From DASQHW01 sp963837155 (GTDB taxonomy: Bacteria; Actinomycetota; Acidimicrobiia; IMCC26256; PALSA-610): a DNA stretch of 64,000 nucleotides. The notes under the pieces were generated by a model. It was given only the letters and a program-made list of their open reading frames with translations, ran no database searches and was not told where the DNA came from. Shown here in pieces: positions 44,765-54,873 of this stretch. Every line of letters starts with the position of its first letter. Positions within the stretch are counted from its first letter, which is position 1. Location of the stretch: NCBI GenBank assembly GCA_963837155.1, contig CAWIMB010000001.1, positions 1,054,001 to 1,118,000 on the forward strand, given 5' to 3'. A program made the position numbers and the translations under genes.

Positions 44765-44770
44765 TAGCCT
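44765..44770 (+). promoter_or_regulatory. Candidate -10 element (TAGCCT), leaderless acs
   Basis: TAGCCT fits TANNNT and ends 7 nt before the acs ATG at 44778. The spacing equals that of the candidate boxes before hemB and the gene at 15195. There is no Shine-Dalgarno sequence before acs. Confidence 0.4.
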
Positions 44771-44777
44771 CCGCGGC

Positions 44778-46733
<1,956 letters not shown>

Positions 46734-46742
46734 CGCGCGCTC

Positions 46743-47231
46743 GTGCGGTACCTCCCAGAGCATTGGACGTGGCACGGCGAGCCGCTCGACCCAGGCCGGG
46801 CCGTTGTGGTCGATCTCGACGGCGTGCTGTCCGACGCGGCCGGTCGCCAGCACTACCTGGAGACCCCCCGACAGGACTGGCGGTCGTTTTTCGACGCGTG
46901 CGGAGAGGACCAGGTGATCGAGGAGGTCCGCACGCTGCTCGAGCTGCTCGACCCCGAGCTTCAGATCGTTCTCCTCACCGCCCGGCCCCATCGGGTCCAC
47001 CACCTCACCGAGGCCTGGCTGCGCCGGTACGCGATCCGCTGGGACCTGCTGATCATGCGGCCCTGGGGCGACTACGAGCTGGCCCGCGACTTCAAGCAGT
47101 CCACGGTGTGGGAGCTCCGGTCGGCCGGGTTCGACCTGGCGCTGGCCTTCGAGGACGACCGGCGGAACGTGGCCATGTTCCGGGGGGAAGGGATCCCCTG
47201 CCTTTATGTGCATTCCGGGTACTACGACTAA
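46743..47231 (+). CDS. HAD-superfamily phosphatase-like protein
   Basis: A 162-residue soluble protein. VVVDLDGVLSDAAGR is HAD motif I (nucleophile Asp and second Asp), IVLLTARP corresponds to motif II, and LAFEDDRRNVAMFR to the motif III/IV region. It is close to polynucleotide-kinase-type 3'-phosphatase and 5'-nucleotidase-like members, but the substrate is not clear. GTG 46743, nine bases after acs, so probably co-transcribed. Confidence 0.78.
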   Translation: MRYLPEHWTWHGEPLDPGRAVVVDLDGVLSDAAGRQHYLETPRQDWRSFFDACGEDQVIEEVRTLLELLDPELQIVLLTARPHRVHHLTEAWLRRYAIRWDLLIMRPWGDYELARDFKQSTVWELRSAGFDLALAFEDDRRNVAMFRGEGIPCLYVHSGYYD

Positions 47232-47322
47232 TCCGGGCGCCCGGCCGAATCACTCTGATCACCCTTAGCCCCACCTCCCAGGGTGCCGACAAGACCTTGA
47301 CGTACTGGGAGGAAGGGTCGGC

Positions 47323-48131
47323 ATGCGCAAGCCGGTCGCGCAATCGTGCGGAGACGAACGCGCGCGCCTCGAGGAGGTGCCGTGCGGCTGACCCGCGCGC
47401 CCGGGACCCGGCCGACGACCTCGGTGCGGCGCTCGCGGCCCGCTTCGGCGGCGGCGACGACGGCGAGCCCGAGCCCGACCGCACGCCGGCCGCGTCGGCG
47501 GGCACCACCGAGGGTGACACCCTGCTCCCGGGTGAGGATCTGGTCGAGGAGCTTCGCCGTCAGGTCGTGGCCGAGGAGCTCCGCCGGCATGTCCAGGCGC
47601 TCGAGGCCATCGAGGCGCACAACCTGCCGGCCCCAGCCCTGCCCGCACCCCCAGCCCTGCCCGAGTCCCCGGCACTTCCCGAGCCCCCGGCACTTCCCGA
47701 GCCTCCCGCAGTCTCCGATCCGCCCTCGATTCCCGAGTCCGTCGCAGTTCCCGAGTCCGTCGCCTTTCCCGCGCCCCCCACCCTCCCGGACCTGCCTCCG
47801 GCCCCGGGCGGGCCGCCTGTCGCGTCTCCGGGCCGCCCGCCGCTCCCAGTGCGGTTCGGCCCGACGACCTCGGCGCCCGCACCGGCCCCCCTCGCGCTGG
47901 CGATGCCGCAGCTCGATTGGGAAGAGGAACCGGCCGAGGCTCCGTCCGAAGCCGTTCTCCCGCCGCTCCCGCCCCCGGAACCCGAGGTCGAACTGCCGGC
48001 GCCCGCAGCTCCGGCCCTCAAGCCGGCGCCGGTCGGCACCGTCAAGATCAAGAAGTCGTCGGAACGGCGCGTCCGCGGAGAAGCCCGACCGGCGGGACCG
48101 CCGAGCTGGCGAGAAGACCGACCGCAGGCGA
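47323..48131 (+). CDS. Pro-rich N-terminal extension, probably of PilB; frame broken twice
   Basis: ATG 47323 has the strongest ribosome site of the window (GGGAGGAAGG, 7 nt spacing) but its frame stops at 47389. From about 47390 to 48065 another frame has clear coding third-position GC and encodes an acidic helical part (LVEELRRQVVAEELRRHVQ), then a long Pro-rich stretch with repeated PALPEPPALPEPP-like units. Near 48066 coding passes to the PilB frame. Both joins are restored by adding one GC/CG dinucleotide, in 47383-47387 and 48065-48070. This gives one 877-residue PilB with a disordered linker. A separate upstream gene remains possible. Confidence 0.6.
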
Positions 48132-49952
48132 ATGTTCGGCCGGCGGGCACGCGAAGAGGCGCCGCCCGCGCCCGACCCCGTCGCCCTCATCGACGCGGCT
48201 GTCGCGCGCGCACCCGCGCCGCCGGCCGAGTGGGAAGGGCAGGAGGACGACGGTCCCCGCCATGTGGGGCGTCCGCTCGGTGAGCTCCTCGTCGGCCGCG
48301 GCCTGGTCTCCGAGGACCAGCTGCGCGAGGCGCTGACGACCCAAACCGGCTCCGGCAAGCGACTCGGCAACATCCTCGTCGAGCTCGGCCTGCTGAGCGA
48401 GCGCGGGCTCGTGGGCGTGCTGGCCGAGCAGCTGCAAGTCGAAGTCGTCGAGCTCGGAAATATGGAGCTCGACCGCGAGATCGTCACCCTTCTCTCCGAG
48501 GACGACGCGCGGCGGCTGCGCGCGGTACCCATCGCCCGCGACGGCATCCGCGTCGATGTCGCGGTCGCGGATCCGCTCGCCGAGTTCCTCCAGGACGAGC
48601 TGATCGCGCTGCTCGCCGCCCCGGTCCGCCTGCTGTTCGCGACCGGGACCGACATCGAGGCCGTCATCAACAAGATGTACGCGCCCGCGGCGGACCTCGG
48701 CGATGCGCTGCGGATGTTCGAAGCGCGACTCGTCGCGCGGAAGACCGCGAAGGAAACCGAACAGAACGTCACGACCGTCGTCGACGAGAACGCGCCGGTC
48801 GTCAAGGTCGTCAACCTCATCCTCGACACCGCCGTGCGCGCCCGCGCGTCCGACGTACACATCGAGCCCATGCCCGACGTCGTACGGGTACGGATGCGGA
48901 CCGACGGCGCGCTGCACGAGGCGATGACCTTGCCGGCACAGATGGGGCCTTCGTTGGTGTCCCGCATCAAGGTCATGTCGGACATGAACATCGTCGAACG
49001 GCGCAAGCCGCAAGACGGCCAGCTCGCAGTGTCGATCGCCGGCCGCGAGCTCGACGTGCGTGTGTCGACCACGCCGACCGTCTTCGGCGAGAAGTGCGTC
49101 ATGCGTGTGCTGGACAAGACGAAGGCCGTGATCGAGCTGCCCGGTCTGGGCATGGCCGCCGACACGTACGCGCGCTACTCCGATCTCATCCGGTCCCCGT
49201 ACGGCATGGTCATCTCCGCGGGACCGACCGGTTCCGGCAAGACGACGACCCTCTACGCAACGCTCACCGCGATCAGCAACGACGACATCAACGTCGTGAC
49301 CGTCGAGGACCCGGTCGAGTACGTCTTCCCGACGATCAACCAGATCCAGATCAACGAGGCCGCGGGGTTGACGTTCGCGAACGGGCTCCGCGCGATCCTG
49401 CGCCAGGACCCGGACTCGATCCTGGTCGGCGAGATCCGTGACGTGGAGACGGCGCGCATCGCCGTACAGGCTGCGCTCACGGGTCACTTCGTCATGTCGT
49501 CCTTGCACGCGACGGACGCGACGAGCGCGCTCCACCGCTTCATGGACATGGGCATCGAGCCGTTCCTCGTGGCCTCGTCGCTGCTCGGCGTTGTCGGCCA
49601 GCGCCTCGTCCGCAAGGTGTGCCCGAACTGCGTGAACCCCTACGACCCCACGCCCGATGAGCGCGCGTTCTACGAACGCGGCGGCGGCAACCCCGAAAAG
49701 ACGAGCTTCGTCTACGGCGCGGGCTGCAACTTCTGCGGGCAGACCGGCTACTACGACCGCATCGGCATCTACGAGGTGCTGGCGGTGACCGATGAGTTGA
49801 AAGAGCTCATCGTCGAGAACGCGCCGCACGCCGAGCTTCGCAAATGCGCGATGGCGCAGGGCATGCGCACCCTCCGCGACCAGGCCGTGCAGCTCGTGAC
49901 CCAAGACAAGACCACGATCGCCGAGGTGCTCCGCACCGTGTACGTCCTTTAA
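48132..49952 (+). CDS. pilB: Type IV pilus assembly ATPase PilB (GspE/PilB family)
   Basis: The motor ATPase that drives pilus extension. From ATG 48132 it has about 606 residues. It begins with an MshEN-type N-terminal domain (LGELLVGRGLVSEDQL, GNILVELGLLSERGL), followed by the N2 domain (ASDVHIEP) and the ATPase core: Walker A GPTGSGKTTTLYA, Asp box VTVEDPVEY, Walker B ILVGEIRDVETA, and His box HATDATSALHR. The zinc tetracysteine is CPNC and CNFC. Coding sequence probably extends upstream to 47323. pilC follows after 16 nt. Confidence 0.93.
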   Translation: MFGRRAREEAPPAPDPVALIDAAVARAPAPPAEWEGQEDDGPRHVGRPLGELLVGRGLVSEDQLREALTTQTGSGKRLGNILVELGLLSERGLVGVLAEQLQVEVVELGNMELDREIVTLLSEDDARRLRAVPIARDGIRVDVAVADPLAEFLQDELIALLAAPVRLLFATGTDIEAVINKMYAPAADLGDALRMFEARLVARKTAKETEQNVTTVVDENAPVVKVVNLILDTAVRARASDVHIEPMPDVVRVRMRTDGALHEAMTLPAQMGPSLVSRIKVMSDMNIVERRKPQDGQLAVSIAGRELDVRVSTTPTVFGEKCVMRVLDKTKAVIELPGLGMAADTYARYSDLIRSPYGMVISAGPTGSGKTTTLYATLTAISNDDINVVTVEDPVEYVFPTINQIQINEAAGLTFANGLRAILRQDPDSILVGEIRDVETARIAVQAALTGHFVMSSLHATDATSALHRFMDMGIEPFLVASSLLGVVGQRLVRKVCPNCVNPYDPTPDERAFYERGGGNPEKTSFVYGAGCNFCGQTGYYDRIGIYEVLAVTDELKELIVENAPHAELRKCAMAQGMRTLRDQAVQLVTQDKTTIAEVLRTVYVL

Positions 49953-49968
49953 CGGGAGAGGCAAGGGA

Positions 49969-51186
49969 ATGCCCACTTACAAGTACGTCGCTGTCGGGCC
50001 GGATGGCACGCAGGTCAAAGAGACGGCTGAAGCGCCGAGCGAAGACGTGCTGCGCAACCAGCTCCTGCTCCGCAACCTCGAGGTGCAACAGCTCAAGCAG
50101 CGCAAGACATTCAACGAGCTCGAGCTCACGCCCCAGCGCGTGCCCAAGCAAGAGATCATGCACTTCTCCCGCCAGATGGCCGCGTTCGTACGGACCGGGA
50201 TCCCGATCACGGACGCACTCGAGGTGATCGAGGAAGGCTCGGGCAACAAGCGCTTCAAACAGATCCTCGCCGACATGCGCGAGCAGATCCAAAACGGTGT
50301 GCCGTTCTCCGACGCACTCGCCGACCACGCGGCGGTCTTCCCGCCCTACTACGTCGGCATTCTCCGGTCGTCAGAGCTCACCGGCCAGCTCGACACGTCG
50401 TTGGAACAGCTCTCCGTGTACATCGAGCGCGACGTCGAAGCGAAGGCCACGATCAAGTCGGCGCTTGTCTATCCCCTTGTTGTGATGGGCATGTCCATCG
50501 TGACCGTTGTGATTCTCGCGGTCTATGTGCTGCCGAAATTCACGAAGTTCTTCAAGGGGCTCGGTGCGAAGCTTCCCCTCCCGACCCGAATGCTGCTCGG
50601 GCTCTCGGACGTGACGCAGAAGTTCTGGTTTGTATGGGTCGCACTTTTCGTTGCGTTCGTCGTACTCATGCTCTGGATGCACAAGAGCACGGCCGGTCGA
50701 TTGCTTCGTGACAAGCTCTTCCTGCGCGTCCCCCTCATCAAGGATATCGTTCTCTACGCGGTCGTCGAGCGCGTGTGCCGAATCGTGGCCGCGATGGTGA
50801 AGGCCGGTGTGCCCTTGCCCGACACGATTGCGGCTGCGATCCAAGGAACCAACAACAAAGTCTTCGAGGCCGCCTTGCTTGTGGCCCAGGAGCGGATGCT
50901 CGAGGGCGAGGGACTCGCACAACCGATCACCGACTCCGGTCTCTTTCCCAAGGCCGCAACGCAGATGATGCGAGTTGGTGAAGACACCGGAACGCTCGAC
51001 GTGCAACTCGACAATGCGGCGCAGTACTACGGGCGAGAGCTCGAGTACAAGCTGAAGAAACTCACGTCGTTGTTCGAGCCGGCGGTGATCATCTTCATGG
51101 GATTGATCGTGGGCTTCGTTGCGGTCGCGCTTATTTCCGCGATGTACGGCATCTTCAACCAATCGAAATCGCTGGGGCCGAAGTAA
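49969..51186 (+). CDS. pilC: Type IV pilus inner-membrane platform protein PilC (GspF family)
   Basis: 405 residues. It starts YKYVAVGPDGTQVKETAEA, typical of GspF N-termini, and contains two tandem T2SSF domains (FSRQMAAFVRTGIPITDALE; VCRIVAAMVKAGVPLPDTI), each followed by membrane spans, with a last span near the C-terminus. PilC couples PilB to pilin insertion. A GGGAGAGGCAAGGG site precedes ATG 49969. AT-richer codons appear in its second half than in the neighbouring nuo genes. Confidence 0.94.
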   Translation: MPTYKYVAVGPDGTQVKETAEAPSEDVLRNQLLLRNLEVQQLKQRKTFNELELTPQRVPKQEIMHFSRQMAAFVRTGIPITDALEVIEEGSGNKRFKQILADMREQIQNGVPFSDALADHAAVFPPYYVGILRSSELTGQLDTSLEQLSVYIERDVEAKATIKSALVYPLVVMGMSIVTVVILAVYVLPKFTKFFKGLGAKLPLPTRMLLGLSDVTQKFWFVWVALFVAFVVLMLWMHKSTAGRLLRDKLFLRVPLIKDIVLYAVVERVCRIVAAMVKAGVPLPDTIAAAIQGTNNKVFEAALLVAQERMLEGEGLAQPITDSGLFPKAATQMMRVGEDTGTLDVQLDNAAQYYGRELEYKLKKLTSLFEPAVIIFMGLIVGFVAVALISAMYGIFNQSKSLGPK

Positions 51187-51312
51187 CCATCGCCACGCTG
51201 CGTGACCGCTTTCGCCCGAATGATTCGCCCGACCTATTCAGGACTCGCCGGAGCCCGCCGTTCAAAAGATCGGCGGGGCGCCGGACCCCGAACGAGCAAG
51301 GGGAATCATCGA

Positions 51313-51714
51313 GTGTTGAATCAGCCCCGGTCCGCAGAGGACCACAAGAACATCATCGAGCAGGGTTTCACCTTGGTCGAACTCCTGATCGTGATCGTGA
51401 TCCTCGGCATCCTCGCCGGCATCGTCGTGTTTGCCGTTGGCAACTTGACGAACAACGCGGGTACGAACGCATGCAAGACCGAGGCCGACACGTTCTCGAC
51501 TGCATACCAGGCGTACAAGGCGCAGAACAGTGGCACCGCAGTAGCGGGCGCGACGACGCAGCTTCAGGCGGACGCGCTGAAGACCGCCGGCCTGCTGTCC
51601 TACTCGGGAAGCGCCCTGAAGTACCTCTCGAACGCCGCGGGTCAAGGCGGCGCTGCTACCGCCAACCCTCGTTGGGTTGCGACGGCGGGTGTTGCCGACG
51701 CTTCGACCTGCTGA
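51313..51714 (+). CDS. Type IV prepilin, probable major pilin
   Basis: A 133-residue prepilin. The 18-residue leader ends in Gly before FTLVELLIVIVILGILAGIV, with Glu at mature position 5 for assembly. The mature protein has Cys36 just after the N-terminal helix and one more Cys as the final residue. GTG 51313 is preferred over the far upstream ATG at 51202 because it follows an AAGGGGAATC ribosome site and gives a normal leader. It is followed by a strong hairpin at 51744, consistent with higher expression than the next gene. The 126 nt before the start contain no other gene. Confidence 0.9.
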   Translation: MLNQPRSAEDHKNIIEQGFTLVELLIVIVILGILAGIVVFAVGNLTNNAGTNACKTEADTFSTAYQAYKAQNSGTAVAGATTQLQADALKTAGLLSYSGSALKYLSNAAGQGGAATANPRWVATAGVADASTC

Positions 51715-51743
51715 GAGTCGAGCATCGTAGAAGCATTGTGATC

Positions 51744-51769
51744 GAGGGCCCCGCTTCGGCGGGGCCCTC
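51744..51769 (+). terminator. Strong hairpin (11 bp stem, TTCG loop) between two pilin genes
   Basis: Arms 51744-51754 and 51759-51769 are perfectly complementary around a TTCG tetraloop, which is especially stable in RNA. No T run follows. In a GC-rich actinobacterium this can still terminate transcription or protect the 3' end of the upstream pilin mRNA. It lies 29 nt after the first pilin stop and 33 nt before the second start. Confidence 0.75.
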
Positions 51770-51802
51770 ATCGCCTGCTCGGTGCGAGCGAAGGAAGACC
51801 CG

Positions 51803-52189
51803 ATGAAAAAGACGTCCGAGCAGAAGAGCTGCAGCGAGCGAGGTTTCACGCTCGTTGAGCTTCTGATCGTCGTGGTGATCATCGGCATTCTGGCCGGGGT
51901 TGTCGTCTTCGCAGTCGGCAACACGACCACAGGTGCTGCGAAGAACGCGTGCATCGTCGAAGCTCGTCAGTTCCAGAGCGCGGTCGCTGCAGGCGCCGCG
52001 AACAAGCCGCCGGTCACCCTCGACGGCAGTAAGCCCCAGACGGACGCGGCGGCGCTCAAGGCGGCAGGGCTCGTCTCGAGCACGACGCTGAAGTACCTGG
52101 ACGATGGTCAACCCGCACCCGAGGCTGGGACCTACACGTCAGGTTGGACGTATGCGGGTCGGGTCGTCGCCTACTCCGGCTGCGCGTGA
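51803..52189 (+). CDS. Type IV prepilin, second copy
   Basis: 128 residues with a 14-residue leader ending RG before FTLVELLIVVVIIGILAGVV. Mature Cys36 and a penultimate Cys repeat the pattern of the first pilin, and both share KYL-type sequence near the end, so they are paralogues. A GAAGGAAG ribosome site precedes ATG 51803; a GTG at 51782 is less likely. Its stop overlaps the next start by 4 bp. Confidence 0.88.
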   Translation: MKKTSEQKSCSERGFTLVELLIVVVIIGILAGVVVFAVGNTTTGAAKNACIVEARQFQSAVAAGAANKPPVTLDGSKPQTDAAALKAAGLVSSTTLKYLDDGQPAPEAGTYTSGWTYAGRVVAYSGCA

Positions 52190-52566
52190 AAGCACGCGGG
52201 TTCGCGCTGGTCGAAGTCCTCGTCGCACTCGTCATCGTCGCGATTGTGACGGGTGTCGTGCTTCTCGTCGTCAACACCGTGACCTACGACGCGTCAGCGT
52301 CGCAGTGTCGCACCGAAGCCCGCGGTTTCCAGAACGCGGTCCACCGGTACTACGAGCGCCACAACCCCCATGAATGGCCGCCGAGCGGCAAGACGAATTC
52401 CGTGCTCGCCGTGACGCTCGCGTTGCGCCTTCAGGGCGATCTCGACGGCAGTTCGCTCGCGGCCTCGATCGGGCACCTCGACGGGTCGCAACGCACGCCG
52501 GTCGACACCGTCAAGGGCTGGACCTACGACTTCGACCGCCACACCACTGACGACGCCGCCTGCTGA
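52186..52566 (+). CDS. Type IV prepilin-like protein (minor pilin)
   Basis: 126 residues. The very short leader VKARG is followed by FALVEVLVALVIVAIVTGVV, keeping the Glu5. Mature Cys36 and a final Cys again match the other two pilins, although the rest has diverged (YERHNPHEWPP). GTG 52186 overlaps the upstream stop, so it is translationally coupled and probably a minor pilin. It converges with pilT, 12 nt away. Confidence 0.85.
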   Translation: MKARGFALVEVLVALVIVAIVTGVVLLVVNTVTYDASASQCRTEARGFQNAVHRYYERHNPHEWPPSGKTNSVLAVTLALRLQGDLDGSSLAASIGHLDGSQRTPVDTVKGWTYDFDRHTTDDAAC

Positions 52567-52578
52567 AGCGGCAGTCGG

Positions 52579-53688
52579 TTACTCCGCGCCGTTGGTTCCG
52601 ACGCCCGCTGGTACCGGCACCGGCGGGCGGATCTCCTTGGGGTGCAGGGTGCGGGCGACCGCATCCTCGTACGTGATCCAGCCGTTCTGCACGAGCATGT
52701 TGAGCCAGCTCTCGAGCGTGCACATGCCCTCGTTGCGGCCCGACGAGAGCACGTTGCGCACCTGGTGCGTCTTGCCCTCGCGGATGAGACCCCGGATCGC
52801 GTTGTTCGCAACCAGGATCTCGAACGCCGCGACCATGCCGCCGCCAACCCGCGGCACCAACCGTTGCGACACCACACCGGAGAGGCACGCCGCCAGCTGC
52901 ACCTTGATCTGGTTCTGGCGCTCGGCCGGGAACATGTCGGAGATCCGGTCCAACGCTTGCGGCGCGTCGTTCGTGTGCAACGTCGCGAACACGAGGTGGC
53001 CGGTCTCCGCGATCGACAACGCGAACTGCACGGTCTCGGGGTCGCGCATCTCGCCGACAAGGATGACGTCGGGGTCTTCCCGCAGTGCGGCTCGCAGCGC
53101 CCGCGCGAAGGAGTGCGTGTCGTAGCCGACCTCGCGCTGGCTCACCGCCGAATTCTTGTGCGGGTGCACGTATTCGACCGGGTCCTCGATCGTGAGGATG
53201 TGGCAACGCCGGTTCTCATTGATGTAGTTGATCATCGCCGCCAGCGTCGTGGACTTGCCCGAGCCGGTCGGGCCGGTCACGAGCACGAGGCCCTGCGGCA
53301 GGTTGGCGAAGTACTCGATCGCCGGCGGCAGCCCGAGCTGGTCGAGCGTCGGCAGCTTCAGCGGGATGATCCGCAGGGACATCGCGATCGCGCCCATCTG
53401 GAAGAAGCAGTTCGCCCGGAACCGGGCCACGCCGTTCCACGAGAACGAGAAGTCGACCTCCTTGTCCGTGCGCAGCGTCTGCTTGAGCTCCTCGGTCAAC
53501 ACCGACAGCACCAGGTGCTCGCAGTGGTCCTGGTCGAGCTCGGGCTCGTCCTCGAGCGGGATCAGCTGCCCGTCAATGCGGACGAGCGGCCTGCTGTATG
53601 CCGTGAGCAGGAGGTCGCTCGCGTTGCGTTCCCAGAGGATCTGGAGGTAGCGCTCGATCGGGCCGAGATTGGCGTGGGTGATGGCCAT
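52579..53688 (-). CDS. pilT: Type IV pilus retraction ATPase PilT
   Basis: 369 residues. Walker A GPTGSGKSTTLAAM, Asp box ILTIEDPVEY, Walker B VILVGEMRDPETV and His box HTNDAPQALDR are present, as is the C-terminal AIRGLIREGKTHQV, the AIRNLIRE motif specific to PilT that is needed for retraction. There is no MshEN domain or zinc site, separating it from PilB. It is on the strand opposite to the pilus operon, with ATG 53688. Presence of PilT implies retractile pili. Confidence 0.94.
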   Translation of the reverse strand: MAITHANLGPIERYLQILWERNASDLLLTAYSRPLVRIDGQLIPLEDEPELDQDHCEHLVLSVLTEELKQTLRTDKEVDFSFSWNGVARFRANCFFQMGAIAMSLRIIPLKLPTLDQLGLPPAIEYFANLPQGLVLVTGPTGSGKSTTLAAMINYINENRRCHILTIEDPVEYVHPHKNSAVSQREVGYDTHSFARALRAALREDPDVILVGEMRDPETVQFALSIAETGHLVFATLHTNDAPQALDRISDMFPAERQNQIKVQLAACLSGVVSQRLVPRVGGGMVAAFEILVANNAIRGLIREGKTHQVRNVLSSGRNEGMCTLESWLNMLVQNGWITYEDAVARTLHPKEIRPPVPVPAGVGTNGAE

Positions 53689-53750
53689 GGGGCAGTCGTG
53701 TGTCCTGTGTTCCCCGCGAGCCCTCCCAGCGGACCCGCTCCATTTTCATT

Positions 53751-53799
53751 GGGTCGACTCCGCGCTCCGCTCCCCTCCGGTCGCTTCGCTGTCGTCTCC
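53751..53799. repeat. Dispersed repeat type A, copy 3 (between pilT and htpX)
   Basis: Located in the 240-nt divergent intergenic region, nearer to pilT. Identical over 48 nt to the minus strand of 34462-34509 in nuoC. The remaining intergenic sequence up to 53928 holds no gene; it should contain the htpX and pilT promoters, but I see no convincing box. Confidence 0.85.
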
Positions 53800-53928
53800 T
53801 TCCCTTCGCAGTCGGCTCTCAGGGGCCGCTGGTTGAGTGTTCAATGGTGACTGAGCCGTAGCTTTCGGGCAGGTCATGGGAACGTTGGACGTATGTCCGG
53901 TGTTCACCCCCAGTGAGGTGAAGGGGAA

Positions 53929-54792
53929 ATGTTCAGAAACAACGTCAAGACCGTCGTCCTGCTGTCCGTGCTCGGGGCCCTGTTCTTGGGCATCGGCTCG
54001 TTCTTCGGCCAGGGTGGACTCATCATCGGGCTGCTCCTGGGGATCGTCTTCGTGGGCGGCTCGTACTGGTTCTCCGACAAGATCGCTGTCCGCGCCGCCG
54101 GCGCGGTCCCGGTCTCCGAGGCGGAGGCGCCGCAGCTGTACGCGATCGTCAGGGACCTGACCCAGCGGGGCAACATGCCGATGCCGGCCATGTACCTCAG
54201 TCCCGCGGCCCAGCCGAACGCGTTCGCCACCGGGCGCAACCCTGAGCACGCAGCCGTCGCGGTGACCCAGGGCCTCATGCAGATCGTCGACCAGGACGAG
54301 CTGCGGGGCGTGCTTGCCCACGAGCTCTCGCACGTCCGCAACCGTGACATCCTCATTAGCTCGGTCGCGGCGACCGTGGCGCTCGGCATCACGTTTTCCG
54401 CTCGCATGCTGATGTGGGGCGCAATGTTCGGCGGCCTCGGCGGCAACAGCCGCGACGGCGAGGGCGGCGGCAACATCTTCGGCCTGCTCGCCATGATGAT
54501 CCTGGCGCCGATCGCGGCGACGCTCCTGCAACTCGCCCTGTCGAGGTCCCGCGAATACGAGGCCGACCGCAGCGGTGCCGAGCTCGTCGGCGACGGTGAG
54601 CCGCTCGCTCGGGCGTTGCTGAAGATCGAGTCGTACGCCAAGCAGATACCGATGAAGATCGACCCTGCGCACGCGACCGCCTACATCATCAACCCGCTGA
54701 CGGGCCGGAACGTGAGCTTCAAGAACCTGTTCCAGACCCACCCGCCCACCGAGGACCGGGTCGCCCGCCTGCGCCACCAGCACGTGCACTGA
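53929..54792 (+). CDS. htpX: Membrane zinc metalloprotease HtpX
   Basis: M48-family protease of 287 residues that degrades misfolded membrane proteins. Two N-terminal spans come first, then the zinc motif LAHELSHVRNRD (HEXXH), two further spans, and EYEADRSGAEL with the third zinc ligand. The ending THPPTEDRVARLR is typical. A GAAGGGGAA ribosome site precedes ATG 53929. Confidence 0.93.
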   Translation: MFRNNVKTVVLLSVLGALFLGIGSFFGQGGLIIGLLLGIVFVGGSYWFSDKIAVRAAGAVPVSEAEAPQLYAIVRDLTQRGNMPMPAMYLSPAAQPNAFATGRNPEHAAVAVTQGLMQIVDQDELRGVLAHELSHVRNRDILISSVAATVALGITFSARMLMWGAMFGGLGGNSRDGEGGGNIFGLLAMMILAPIAATLLQLALSRSREYEADRSGAELVGDGEPLARALLKIESYAKQIPMKIDPAHATAYIINPLTGRNVSFKNLFQTHPPTEDRVARLRHQHVH

Positions 54793-54873
54793 CGCCGAAC
54801 TGCGGGCCGTGATCGAGGTCACAGCCCCCGAAGCGCCTCAAGCATCCCACGAAGAGTGGTCGATGCATGGGCG

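Noticed and set aside
47233..47244. A 12-base perfect palindrome after the HAD gene as a terminator
   Set aside because: It is self-complementary without a loop, is short, and has no T run; too weak to call.
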